Shown here: piece by piece, positions 25,200-36,800 of the stretch
Layout: each line of letters starts with the position of its first letter
How positions within the stretch are numbered: position 1 is the first letter of the stretch
From: Rhipicephalus microplus
Taxonomy: Eukaryota > Arthropoda > Arachnida > Ixodida > Ixodidae
Reading direction: 5' to 3'
NCBI RefSeq assembly: GCF_043290135.1
Contig: NC_134701.1
Location: 201,753,101 to 201,817,100 of the forward strand
DNA: 64,000 nt
The notes under the pieces: model-generated
The model's database searches: none
Told to the model about the DNA's origin: nothing
Seen by the model: only the letters and a program-made list of their open reading frames with translations
Position numbers and translations under genes: made by a program

Positions 25200-26375
25200 G
25201 CGTTCAACTCTTACAGGTTAAGGCTAAAAGGCCTGCAAATTTTACAACTAGACCGTAATGTCAGTGAAACATCCATTGGGATTGCAGTGCTCGCATACAA
25301 CCTTATAAAAAGTGCATACGTACTCTTATCATACAACCGTCAGGTCGGGTTAACAACAATTGTTGTCAAGCACCATCGACTGCAGCTCATTATGTAGGTG
25401 TGAGGGTCCAGGGCCCCATTATCGCTGGCACAAGCGCTGTATATCAGCTTGTCGCTTCTGGTGTTGCTAATACCAATGTTGCTTGTTGGCTTCGTTGCAC
25501 AACAGTAAACATGCGGCAGTTTGTAGGGACACTGAAGGCAACAAATAGGTAGACGTTGATTGTTGAAATAGTGGTTCAGAAACCTCTTTGTATTAGCTAT
25601 GCACCAAGAAGAAAATTCACGTTTTAGTGGTCTGCATTGGGTTAGTGCACTTCAAATTAACCGCCTCAAGCTGAACGTGTCACGTCAAGTTTGCTATGCA
25701 AAATGTTGCCCGGCTTTACTGTGCGGCCGCTGACAGACACTAGTAGCAGAAAAACAAAAGCAGCGGGAACCACAGGGGCAACAACGGCCATTGAACAATT
25801 TCCTGCCATTGGCTCTCAGATGGCAGACGTGTTTTGGTTCAACTTGGCTGCACGAGATAGCGCGAACTAATTTAACCAGGGGAAATTGAACTTTTGAACC
25901 ACTCACACCAGTTGCTCATTGTAATGTCCGGTGGTTCTTTTTGCCACAATTCAAACAGAAATGAACAACCAGTATTTTATTGCGTCTTATGATACATGCA
26001 AGTATCTTCGCTAGTTCGATTACTAGAGATTAATTTTAGGCGGTACGTCTGACGTAATCGGCATCGTTTTGTAGATGTCTTATTGCAGCGCATGTGTTCT
26101 CGTGCATTTACCACGATTTCTCGGTAAGTAGGGCACTGATGTTGATAATATTGTCATTTCAGACGTTGTCTAACATTGAGTTTTCAGCATGACATAAATT
26201 GTTATTTCATTTTAGTGGCCTTTAGCATATGGCTGTGCGTACAACATGTGTACAAATCTTTAGAGTGATTTCTTAACGTTTGTTTCAACAAAAAATTTCA
26301 ACACAGACACCTTCCTTTCACACACTTCTCATTACACAGATTCTATGGTACGTGGGATCTGCAGAGTTTTTAGTT
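25200..26375 (+). mobile_element. Family A copy A3, left-truncated, split by DNA element D1
   Basis: From about 25240 it follows the A1 body ('accgtaatgtcagtgaaaca', then 'atcagcttgtcgcttctggt' near 25452). It is interrupted at 25525-26222 by D1, then continues from 'catatggctgtgcgtac' to the right end 'gtacgtgggatctgcag' at 26349-26365. ATCT array and left end are absent. Confidence 0.65.
25525..26222 (+). mobile_element. D1: nonautonomous DNA element, 'gggacact' termini
   Basis: Left end 'gggacactgaaggcaac', body 'gtggttcagaaacctct', 'cacgttttagtgg' and 'attgggttagtgcacttcaa', right end 'aaattgttatttcattttag' then 'tggcctt'. The same body lies inverted at 28625-29479. Both copies are bounded by TA, which would suit a Tc1/mariner-type TA duplication; this is inference. 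No transposase frame. Confidence 0.6.
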
Positions 26376-27895
26376 TCATTGAAGAACTATGAAACAAAAT
26401 GGTATAAAAGCTGTACTATTTACTACCAAGTTCTTGCAAATAACAGGACATGGGCCTCCAAAATGACCCATGGCTGAAGAAAAAAATTCTTTTGTAGACT
26501 TTTTCCTCCAACTACAATCCTTCTCACAAACTTCCGCGTAATGAACGGCAAGCAATACGATCCCCACGTGTTCACGTAGTCAGGTTCGAGAACCTACCGG
26601 GAAACTCTACTTTATAGTAGTTAGGCTAAGTCGTGATGATGCTCTTTTTGGCGAAAAATAAAAAGGCTGCAGGTATTCGTGATTTACACCAGTGACGAAG
26701 AACGATTAGCGAACGCTCATGCGAAAGAGGCTCTATTGATTGAAACTGAACATAAACTATGACTATGATCACGTGAACTAAAAAAAAAACAAGCATGCAA
26801 ACTAGCCATCGAGCTGATGAAAATACTCGGTGGTTCCGGCCATGATTCTCAATTTCTTCATTCGTGCCTTCAAATTTTCGCTTGATTTACGACGTATTTC
26901 CGAGTCTCATCACTAGAGAGACGTCTTCAGCTTGGTGGGAAGTTCTTCTGAGGAATAGCCCGAGATGAATCTCCGTTAGCTTCCACTTCTGGTTTTCGTG
27001 ATTTATTCTTCAGGCGGGAATTTCAGTTAACTTCTTCAGTAAGTCCCTAGAGGTGCTGGGTTACGCGAGTGTCTAAATCACCGTAAAATGTACAATATCA
27101 ATAAGAAATACTTAGTGAAGAAGCGAGAAAGAAATGTCCTGTAGTTATCTTCGCTTGGCTGCCACTCGGAAGTGCACGTCTTACAGCAAATCGGTCCTCA
27201 TTCCTTTTGAACGACTCATCGATGCAGAAAGAATAAATAGTGAAGACACCCCTCGTAGCTTTGTTTTATGATTCGTTATCTATCTCTCGCGTTGGATGCA
27301 TTTGATTCCGAATTCGTTCGTTGCACGATTTTCGATCATTGATTTATTGAACTTTTTCATTCACAGCGCGATAATATTCAAGATGCACTCAGATCCGTAT
27401 AGGCCTCATGTTGCCTCTTTTATTCGCTGTGCTGCCATACTATAGAAAACGGCAACCAGCTTCAAGGTTTGTAAAAGCTCCGTTCTTTCTAAACGTTGGA
27501 TATTCTCACACCTGCACCTAAAGAAGAACAAAATGTATGTCTTCGCTGGCATGGCTGGGTCGGCTTTTTGTATCCCAATGCAGATCAGTGGTTTGCATTT
27601 TGTAAAAGAAGAAGAAAATGTTTGAGGCCGTTCTTCGAACGAGTAAGTACTGTTTCTTGTACATCTCACAAACTTTGATCTCAGGTTGTCTCAGCCGTCG
27701 GCTTGAGTTGATCGCGGTGAAAAGTCATCGTTGCTGTTGGAAAATACACATATTTCGGGACTTCAAAACCTTTTTTGCACTGCTCGACTCGAGGGACCAA
27801 ACTAGCAAAACCCGCACGGCTGTTGTAACGGGCACGCCTATTTATTATATGATGACCAAACCTTTTTTTTTGAAGAGCTAACAACGCACAATAGA
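26376..27895. other. Unassigned DNA
   Basis: No gene recognised. The minus frame 27406-27669 (87 aa) matches nothing I know. Confidence 0.5.
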
Positions 27896-27975
27896 ATAAA
27901 AGGTGAGCAAAGAGGTGGAGGAAGAGAAAGAAAAGAGGAAGGCAGAGAGGTTGACCACATACTAGGGTTCGGTAT

Positions 27976-28058
<83 letters not shown>

Positions 28059-28212
28059 ACGCACACGCACACGCACACACACACAAGCACGCACACACAC
28101 GCACAAGCACACACACACGCACACACACGCACACACACGCACACACACGCACACGCACACACACGCACGCACGCACACACACACACACACACACGCACGC
28201 ACGCACACACAC
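27976..28212. repeat. (CA)n / (CACG) microsatellite, 237 bp
   Basis: CA repeats with scattered CACGCA variants. The place corresponds to 'gacacatacgcacacacaaa' in the 3' UTR of L1, so the array grew from LINE sequence. Long VCVCVC/THTHTH frames on both strands are artefacts. Confidence 0.97.
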
Positions 28213-28624
28213 GACAGCGATCCACTCAGAGTCGTCAAGACAGGCCAGTAGTTCCCAAGAAGCTCAATAGCACTTACATGGCCTTCTTCTGCTACGTTAA
28301 GTCTGAACGATAGCGTAGTATTCTTTCATCTGACAGGCTGGTCACCTAATTTGTCGAGTGCATTATAAAGAGATGGCTTTTTATTATATATTCCGGAAAG
28401 TCGCTCAGAACGAGTCAGATCATCTCTTCATCTCCACAGTGTACGCTGCGGGTGTCGGTGTCGCCAGCCTTGTGCGGAACGCTTTATCTGCTGTGTCGTG
28501 AAGAACTTGTGCCATCTCAAAAATCAAGAGTTCATGCTGGCCGTGGCTTAGACTTGACAGAAGAGGCAGCAGTGCCACCTTATAGTTGCAAAGCTCGTCA
28601 TCATTTGCGTCCCTTAGTCATTAA

Positions 28625-29479
28625 AGGGACACTTAAGTCAAATAACAATTTACGTTAGAGTGAAAGTTTAATGTATGGCAACATTTGAAACGACAATAAC
28701 ATCAACAAGAGTGCCCTACTTACCGAGAAATCAAGGTAAACACACAAAAACACATGCGCCTCAGTAGGACATTCTCAAAATGATGCTGATCACACCAGAC
28801 AGACCACCTACAAATAATCAGTAGTAATCGATCTAGCTGCACTAAATAAAAGAACCTTCCGTGCAGCAAGAGACGCAAGAAAATGCTGCTTGTTAGTTCC
28901 TGTTTGATCTATGAAAAAAAAAAAAACAAGCGCTGGACGTTTTTTTTTCCCGTTTGAACGTACTGCAGGCTTTCCACGGCCAATGCAGGAGTGGAGAGAA
29001 GAAAATATACACTCAGCATCAAAAGAAAATACATAACAGAATAACAAGAAAGAATATACAATAGAAATAAACGCGAGTGGTTAAAAAATTCAAATTCTAC
29101 GTAGTTATACTGGACTGGTGGTGCCATATAGAGGGATGTAGTTGAACCAAAAAAAAAAAAAAAACGTCTGCAAACTCAGAGCCAATGATGGGAAATTGAT
29201 CAATGACCGTTGTTGCTGCCGTGGATTCCACTGCTTTCGGTCTGCTGCTACTAGCGCAGTAAAAGCGGGCAACGTTGCGCACGGCAACAGTGACATGAGT
29301 CGGTCCGGTCGGTTCGCTTATTGAGGAGGGTAACTTGAAGTGCGCTAACCCAATGCGAACCACTAAAACGTAATTTTATTTCAAAACGAACCCTTCCTGG
29401 GCTAGAAGTAACACTAAGAGGTTTCTGGACCACTACTTCAAAAATCAACGTCGACCTGATAGTTGCCTTTAGTGTTCGC
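28625..29479 (-). mobile_element. D2: nonautonomous DNA element inserted in LINE L2
   Basis: Its minus strand matches D1: 'aacactaaaggcaact', 'cgacgttgatttttgaagta', 'gtggtccagaaacctct', 'ttttagtggttcgcattggg', then the shared 'caatttcc.atcattggctc' and 'ttggttcaac' blocks. Its plus-strand left end reads 'agggacacttaagtcaaata'. Length about 855 bp. It contains two internal A/T homopolymer runs (near 28915 and 29149-29164). No transposase. Confidence 0.65.
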
Positions 29480-29712
29480 ATATGAAACGGACCACGGCGT
29501 GAAAGTGCTGCAAGCTCTGCTGCGGTTGATGTTGTTAGGTGAGCTGTCCTGAATGTGATGATTGTCGTAGGCGTTGGAATCACGACGGCTGCTGTTTAGC
29601 TATCTGGCAAGACGGAGCCGTCGGTGTAGACATGGGTACAGTCTTAGTACTTTTAGTTCACTACAAGCAAGATAAACTGCTTAAGGGCTGCTGTTGATAA
29701 ATCTTGTTTTAG

Positions 29713-31200
29713 AAGCAATGCTCTTTAGGGCGTGGGCTTGTACGCGTTAGCTGTCGTAGCCACCCGCTAGTACTCGAAGACTCCACTAGATAGCGCTGTG
29801 GCGCTTGCTCTTATCACCAGCTCGTTCCCGCGATATCAACATGGCAGCAACTCGAGTGTGGTGGGTGCGGGTTCATGGACGAAGTGCTCAACCGAGACTT
29901 GGCGTTCATGCGGGGCGTACCTAAGACGGTGCAATGCTGGCAAGAATTACGTGTGGGACTTTTTGCCATGATTCGCCAGTTGAGCAAGCCACATGTGTTT
30001 GTCGCGCTTTATGCCAATTAAGTATACTGGGACAAGCTCCTAGAAACTGCGGAACGGCTGCTAGTGGTATTCCCGGTTTACCAATATACTTCTGGAGCTT
30101 GGCCCACTTATTATCATTCACTGCGTAGATGTACTGTCTCACATTCTCGGAGCTCCCTCAAGTTCTCAGAGCTCTCACTAGACGACTATGGCGGTGTGGT
30201 GCTCACACCGCTAGTACTCGGACTGCTCACTAGATGGCGCTGCGGCATACGCTCCACTACGACGCATGCTTTCATGTGATATGAAACTGCGTTCGCTCTT
30301 AAGTTAAAATGCGTTCGCGCTTGGCGTGCTTCCTTTTTCGCTGGAGGTCTGTGTGCTTTGAGTATGAGTGAAGAAGACACGGCAATACGATTGGAGGGCT
30401 CGGAAAGCTGCTGCAGCGAGCACTCTCCGACAGTACTTAGAGTGCTCACTAGATGGCGCAGTGGCGCTTGCCCCACCCAGATGCGTAGGAGACACGTGCT
30501 TTAGGGTGATAGCATACCGCGAGATGCGCTTGCTTATGGCATGCTGCCTCTTGCACACTGCATTCAGCGCGCTACGAGTGTGAGCTGAGGGTATAATTAA
30601 GGGGGAATGGAAGTCACGTCTCACTACCATTCACGACTAAAATTACGTTGTGTATATATACAGTGTTTGTCAAGTCTCTGATAATAGACTAGACAAAATG
30701 CAGGAAGGATTCACGGTTTACGTTTGTACTTCCGGAGCTTCGCACACTTATTTTCATCCACTCCGTGGATATGCTGTGATTTTCGTGGATGCCTGGTATT
30801 GTGAGGTTGATGACCGGCTGTTTGAGGCACCATGAAAAAAAACAAAGGCTTCCATTCCCCACATGCAGGAGATCCAGCTACTGATTTCAGAGGAGTGGGG
30901 GGTGCCTGAACTGACATTGGAGAGGGGGCCGTGGTCATGGCTTGTTGTTTTATGGGCGAAGCTGCTGAAGGTGTGAGTCTATACATTCTCTGAGGTATGT
31001 ATGTAGTTGTAGTATAGTAATAGGTAGCCACCTCTAGTTTAGCTCTTGCAGTGTTCACTAGATGGCGGTGGTTGATGTGAGGTGTTATAAAACTAGATGG
31101 CGGTACTTGCAGTTGATGAATAGATGCAAGATGTTATAAAACTAGATGGCGCTGTTGTAGTTGATAATAAAAGAGGCGAGATGTTATAATATGAATGATG
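29713..31200 (+). repeat. Family B cluster with repeated 'ctagatggcg' motif
   Basis: The motif cactagatggcg or a close variant occurs near 29786, 30225, 30447, 31055, 31090 and 31140, usually preceded by 'tactc' or 'ttgcagtgttc'. Heads 'ggcgaagctgctgaagg' (30955) and 'gtagccacctctagtttag' (31022) match 63462-63570 and 57466-57545. Tails like 'ggagctt.gcccac.tattatcattcactgcgtag' occur at 30092-30130 and 30735-30780. 31081-31190 has two 55-60-bp direct repeats ('gatgttataaaactagatgg'). Confidence 0.6.
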
Positions 31201-31399
31201 TCACATAAGGCGCGTGTCATTATTTGAAGGTAATCGTTCGATTTAGTGTGGCGACGTACGCTAGGGGGAGCGTCGTAAAGAAATTCGTTCGCTGTTGGCA
31301 CGCCATGAAGCTGCGCAACACCGCTACCAAGATCCTGCTGTGCGAGAGCGGGAGGCCCAAGCGGCACGGCATATACACGCAGCGTTGCTCAGGTTTATC

Positions 31400-31612
31400 G
31401 CGATAGCAATTATATGTACACTGTCAGCGGGATTTTGCTGTAAGTGTTGATGTCACGCACCGTATATGTATAAGTATCTATATATATATAAAAACGCAAG
31501 GAAGAAAAAAATCTAGAAGAAAAAAAAACACTACGGCGCACGGAATCGAACGTGGCACATCTGCGTCGTAAAAGTGAGGCGTTAACCACTGAGCCACCCC
31601 GGAGAACTTTCT
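31400..31612 (-). mobile_element. tRNA-derived SINE, second family (inverted copy)
   Basis: The minus strand has head 'ggggtggctcagtggttaac' (A-box) and 'cacgttcgattccgtgcg' (B-box), a T-rich linker, and a tail near 31400-31420 whose plus strand reads 'cgcgatagcaattatatg'. The head lies at about 31536-31604 and resembles a tRNA but the acceptor arm does not pair, so I do not call a tRNA gene. Confidence 0.55.
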
Positions 31613-33689
31613 TCACCTTACAAACGGCAAGCTATTTATATCTACCACTTACCTCTGTTGTGTTTTTGGCATTAACAGAAAGATGGCGCATTGAGCATAC
31701 GTCGCCATATCGCTCAGCGGCGGCGCTCTAATCTCCTACGCCTAGTTCGCCCGACTTAGAAAAAGGGTGCCACGCTCCTCTTGCACCCTCATTTCGCGGT
31801 GGCGAGGAAGGGAGGATCGTATGCCTTGGCTGCCCTCATGCTTTACGTGGAACAATTCTGCTGTAGTTACCGGGAGCACAAAGGCCACTGCAATCATTGC
31901 AGTCTCTGTTGGCAAAAGCGCGCGCTTTTCAGACTCAGCGAAGTAACAAATGAGAAGCTTATTCGCGTGCATGCGTGCCTGTGAGTACGTTTCGTGCGTG
32001 ATTTGTGCGCGAGAAACGTGGGGCACGTTTAAATCTTCTTTCCACTCTGCACATGACCTTTGAAATTGTTGCTATCGCGTTCATTGCTTCACCTTTGCGG
32101 CAAAGCTGTGAATTTTTTCAATGATGATCGACTCGACGAATTACACGGATAATTCACGGTTTACCAATGACTCCCTCAGGAGCTTCGTTCACTCATCATC
32201 ATTCACCCCATGGATATGCTGTAATTTTCTACTAGCTAGAAAACTGATTCACAGCATAAATACTGTTAATGTGTACTATCAGTGGTTTCACTCATTCTTC
32301 CTGATTGGTGACAGGAGGTGAACTACAAAAACTGAAGTAAAAGGGGGAAGTGCTGACTAAATTTTAGGGGGACGGGGGCGACCACCTATACCAACCCTTT
32401 CTGGATCCGCCACTGGCCGCAAGTGTGAAGCCAGTGGGTAGGGAGTCTTTATGTGCAGTTACTTCAATTTCAACAAAACTTTATTACCGATGATTTAGCC
32501 GTCAGTATGAAAATTTCACTGCTAGTTGATGCATGCGTTATTTGTCGATGTCCGTAGTTTCTTGGTGGCAAACAAGATTATTTTACGTAGTACCATCTAC
32601 AAATGAGACTTGCAATCACGTCGGTCACATTCAGGAAATTTCGATCCTAACTGAAGAAGCGACTCGCGAGAAAAGATATCCATGTTTGTTGCAAAAATGG
32701 GAAAATAAAATAAAAAAGCATTCCTCTTTATAAAAGGCACCCTATATGCCTGACATGGGACGTGACCTTCTTTTTCTTGTCGCAACGTTAGCTTATTTTA
32801 GCCTGGGCTCTTCTGAGTTCCATGACGCAACTTTGTAGCAGTGACTTGAAATGACTTTTTAATGAGACGCCAGCTCGCGAAGGCAAGGTTTGCTGTATTT
32901 TGAGTGCTTTTTGTGAATGCACGTTGAGCATATGGCTACTACATGCAAAAACATATAGCAGGCAGGATAAGGATGCATTCCCTGGCTCAGACTCCACGTT
33001 GCGTATACGGACTATGCTAAGTATAGATCGAACAGTCGGACTTGACTTTTCTATGTGCACAATATGTAACACTTGAGAAAGCTTAAAGCATGCTCACTGT
33101 CATTGTTTCTGTTATGAGGCAGAACGACTGATTCTGAATGCATTCTGAATGCAACGACGGATTTTGAAACGCTTCTTCAGCTCCGAGATGCGGCGTTCTC
33201 TCGGTCGGTCGCCAAACACGATACGAAAGCTTTTACAGGAAGCTTAATGAAACTTTATGAGTTACTTTATTGCGTATGTTTTTGTGGGCGGCTGCGCGTG
33301 TTCTTTGTGTGTACTATATGTGACAACTCTATAAAAAAATACTAACAAGTATCGGCAGTTGGAGTTGAAAGTGAGGCGATAAGCCAAGGTAACATGTCCA
33401 TGAGAATCATTAGAATCAGGTTTTCATCTACCTTTCGGTGATTTTTTGGCGTCAATAAGTCTGTGTATAAGCAGCCGGCAAGAAATTATCGCATGATAAC
33501 GTGAATGAGAAGTCGTTACATGAATTGCACGAGGTGCACGTCACTCATGTGGTCACATAAACCACATATCCACCACACGCTTCGCGTGACGTGCGTGTTA
33601 GAGAAACGCCAATGGTTGTTCATGAGATGAGCATAAGAATGTCATGAAATGTCGTGTCGCGAGTCCGCAGGTGGGGTGTAGCGGGCACA
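31613..33689. other. Unassigned DNA with one family B tail
   Basis: 32158-32226 carries the family B tail ('ggagcttcgttcactcatca', 'ccccatggatatgctgtaa'). Nothing else recognised; no gene. Confidence 0.5.
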
Positions 33690-33892
33690 GTGCTCTGCAC
33701 CTGACTGGAAAGTTGCGAATTCAGTCACTGCTACGTCCATCTCATTTTGACGGTGACCAAATGCTAGAAGCCCTTGTTCTCTGTGATGTCAGTTCACGTT
33801 AACTAACATTTAGTGTAAATATTTCCGGAGCCTTCCACTAGAGCGTCCGCCATAACCGTATCATGATTTCGGGATGGCAAGCTCTAAGGTGC
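33690..33892 (+). mobile_element. Degenerate Ruka-like SINE
   Basis: 'cattttgacggtgaccaaat', 'tctctgtgatgtcagttcac', 'gttaactaac', and the well-kept 'atttccggagccttccacta' with 'catgatttcgggatgg' follow the SINE body order of 7411-7653. The tRNA head is barely recognisable. Confidence 0.6.
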
Positions 33893-36800
33893 ATTATTAT
33901 ACCGTGCCGTCAGATGCATGCCTATGGAGCCTCCATGACGTGAGTGGCAGCACGTCGCAGGCATACTCAAAAGATTGCAGTCTTGGTTCGTATACACTAG
34001 CAGCAAGTTGTTTCTTTTTCTACAATTTTATTTACTTTTAAATGTTCGCCGCAACATTACAAATAAAAACCACAAATCTACAACTAACTCTTGTTACGCC
34101 ACCGATAGCTTTCGCAATCGTTTGATTTCCAATAGTTCTGTTTCACTAAAGGTGGGCCTCTCGATCGTTTTGTCTGCTTTCTTTCATTAGCACTCACAAG
34201 GCCTCGTAACGGTCGCGGTTGTTTCGAGGCATGACACGTACGCGTATTCTCGACTGGGATCGTTTTCAGTGGCAATATTTTACTGACATCGTTTTATTTT
34301 TATATTTCAAGATATGCATACATGAGAGTTTCTTCGAATATTTGCCGGGTGTTCACAAACAAAAAGAGAAACAGGCAAAAGTGGGAATGAGCTGCAATGT
34401 TTCATAAAGAGCTTGTGTAAAAAAAAAAATGAGTTACATCTGCTTAGGAACAGGAAACATTCCTAGATTCATTTATTTGCTCTGGCAGCCGTGAGCCCTC
34501 TGAGGTTCTTTGTTATGGTGCAGGAACGGTTTGAATATAGCAGCAGATTTAATGAACGTGCGCGATGTGAACTTCCAGTGCGTTGTAGAAGTTGCGTTCC
34601 CAAAAACTGGCGAGAGTAATGAAAGCTCGAAGTAACCTAGATTGGTAGTAAAAAAGAACAAACATAAAAAATCAACACGTAATATCGGAGGTAACTTCAA
34701 CGGTGGCGTGATTTTAAAGGAACTTGTGCGACAACAAATGATGCTGGTGGTAATTAATTGACGAACTTCTGAAGAGATATGGCGATTCGCTTCCAGCACC
34801 GGCATTATAAAGGGGCCGTCTCCACAGACGAAAAGCGTAAACCACACTTCGCATGTGCGATCAGCCCTCGCCGCACCGTGCCCGTGTGTTTCTTTACGTT
34901 TAGCCTTTCCTATGATACGTACTGGTGTGCGCACCGATTCGAGACGAGTGCTCAGAGCACACTGCTCCGATCATTGTTCTTTGCTTTGTTGAAAACTTTT
35001 CGGCAGAAACAAGGCAGAAATATTGATATGTCAGTAAATGCGCGAGCTTGTGCCGGGATTAGACGGTGTGAGAATTAACGTGATAGTTAAAGAGCTCGTT
35101 TCAAAGAAATTGCTGTGTTGGGGTCCGCTTGTTGGTTGTCAGCGAAAAATCAGCGTTGTTCGAGAGCATGACATCTGGAAAGATGGGAAAAAAAATCTCA
35201 TTGCGCCTCTTAATTCATCACTTAGGATGACCCCAAGACAAAAGCCACCTGCTTTCTTCTCTCCGTCAATGTATTGATGCTGTCAGCCGTCTTTCGCAAA
35301 CTATCTGCACCATAACTTTCCATAAATATACTAGAGGAAAGTCTGGTGCTAGTGTCTATGGTAGCTGCAACGCACGGTGGTTCAGTGAACATAGGAACGA
35401 TGTATAGCACACGAATTTATTTGTCGAATCTTCGTACTTCAGGCTCCGTTTGCATTTGTGTGGCTTCAAGCTATTTTGTCATGAAAGAAAAATCCCCAAG
35501 TGATTCTCAGCTTCACTCGACCACCTTAAACCTGTAGGGCTTATTTTTTGATTCAGGCCACGAAGTTCAAAAAGGTTAACTCTTTCCTTCTAAACAAAAC
35601 TGAAACGTAGCAATAAACGAAGCCACAAGTGCGAGTCGAGGCCTACAAGTACGAAGAGTATAGGCAAATACATGTTCTACCGATATTCCCCTGACCGCTG
35701 AACAATCGCAGCGTTAGAGCCCCCAGAGTTAACTTTAAGAAGCTATATGATGTGAACCAAACGAGGTGTCGCACTGCCTCGGAGATCGGAAGTGCCTTAC
35801 CTGGTTTTGCATTGCCTTCGTGATCAGACCACATTTGAACAAGTTATGATGCACCGTTGTGACGTCATCAAGTGACGTGACGTCGCATTATGCCACTGTT
35901 ATTAAATTTTAATGCCATGAATCAGTTGTATGAGCCGGCATTGTGCCGTAATATGCTAACGTCATCACTTTATGATTTTTCTGCATGCCCTATCCCCGAC
36001 TACGCGGTACGCCAGACTCCTACGCTAGAGGCCAACGGTCAAATTTCACGTTTGATGAGCTAATTAAGGCTTTAGCGTCAATAAATATTTTTTTTTGTTT
36101 CAGTGAGAATCGAAACTAAGGCTTTGTGCGTGGGGATCAGGTTTTCTAAAAAAAAAAAAAAAGCCACGCCATGATTGAAGCTGCATTGAAAATAAACATT
36201 ACGCGAAGGTCGTGTATTGGTGAAGAGTCGCTTCTTTGCATGTAATCATAGCGTGGCGAAAACATGTATTTTCGCCAAACAACTGTGCAACCAGTCGGTG
36301 CTTTAAATGCTCACCCGTTACAAGGCTACCAGACGTATTTACTCATCATCATCAGCAAGGACATCGATGAAGCAACTACGTAGGTTCTCGTGTACGCGTA
36401 ATAGATTCTTCGCTGGTTCGTAACAGGAGTAATTAAGCGCGGTGGGTGATTTAAAGCAGTATTGACCGTAGACATTTTAGGATAGTCTGAAACAGCCACC
36501 GCTACGAGCACAGACGTTCCTCTTCTCGCGACAGTTGCTGAAGCCTTCCCCGACAGCCGAAAATATATGCTATAGCACTTGAGAAGGCGGTGCGTACGGG
36601 CCGATCATGCTTTATCCTCGTCAAGGGGATGCTCAAGCGTCCTACAAGTTATTCTGTGACGTCCATTAGACTGCTCTTAGGACTTAAAGCCCCCATGTTA
36701 TTTCGAACGAAGAGTTCTGTGACTTTATTAAGGAACTTCTTGATTCTTCAAGGACTGGTTCATACTCGTCGTAAGCCATAATTTACGCGCCTTTCAACAG

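Larger units (their letters stand above)
27896..29635 (-). mobile_element. L2: second copy of the L1 LINE 3' end, split by D2
   Basis: 28215-28330 matches 14890-15010 ('gacaggccagtagttc', 'cttcttctg'), 28540-28621 matches 15545-15630, and 29490-29635 matches 15645-15775 ('gctgcaagctctgctgc', 'gacggagccgtcggtgtaga'). Between the last two blocks lies DNA element D2. Relative to L1 there is a deletion of about 330 bp in the RNase H/knuckle region and a large CA expansion in the 3' UTR. No intact domain remains. Confidence 0.8.

Noticed and set aside
27681..28238. 185-aa minus frame rich in VCVC, and THTH on the plus strand
   Set aside because: Translated CA microsatellite in all frames, not a cysteine-rich protein.
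34473..34934. 153-aa minus frame as a possible gene
   Set aside because: No domain, uneven composition, no splice or promoter context.
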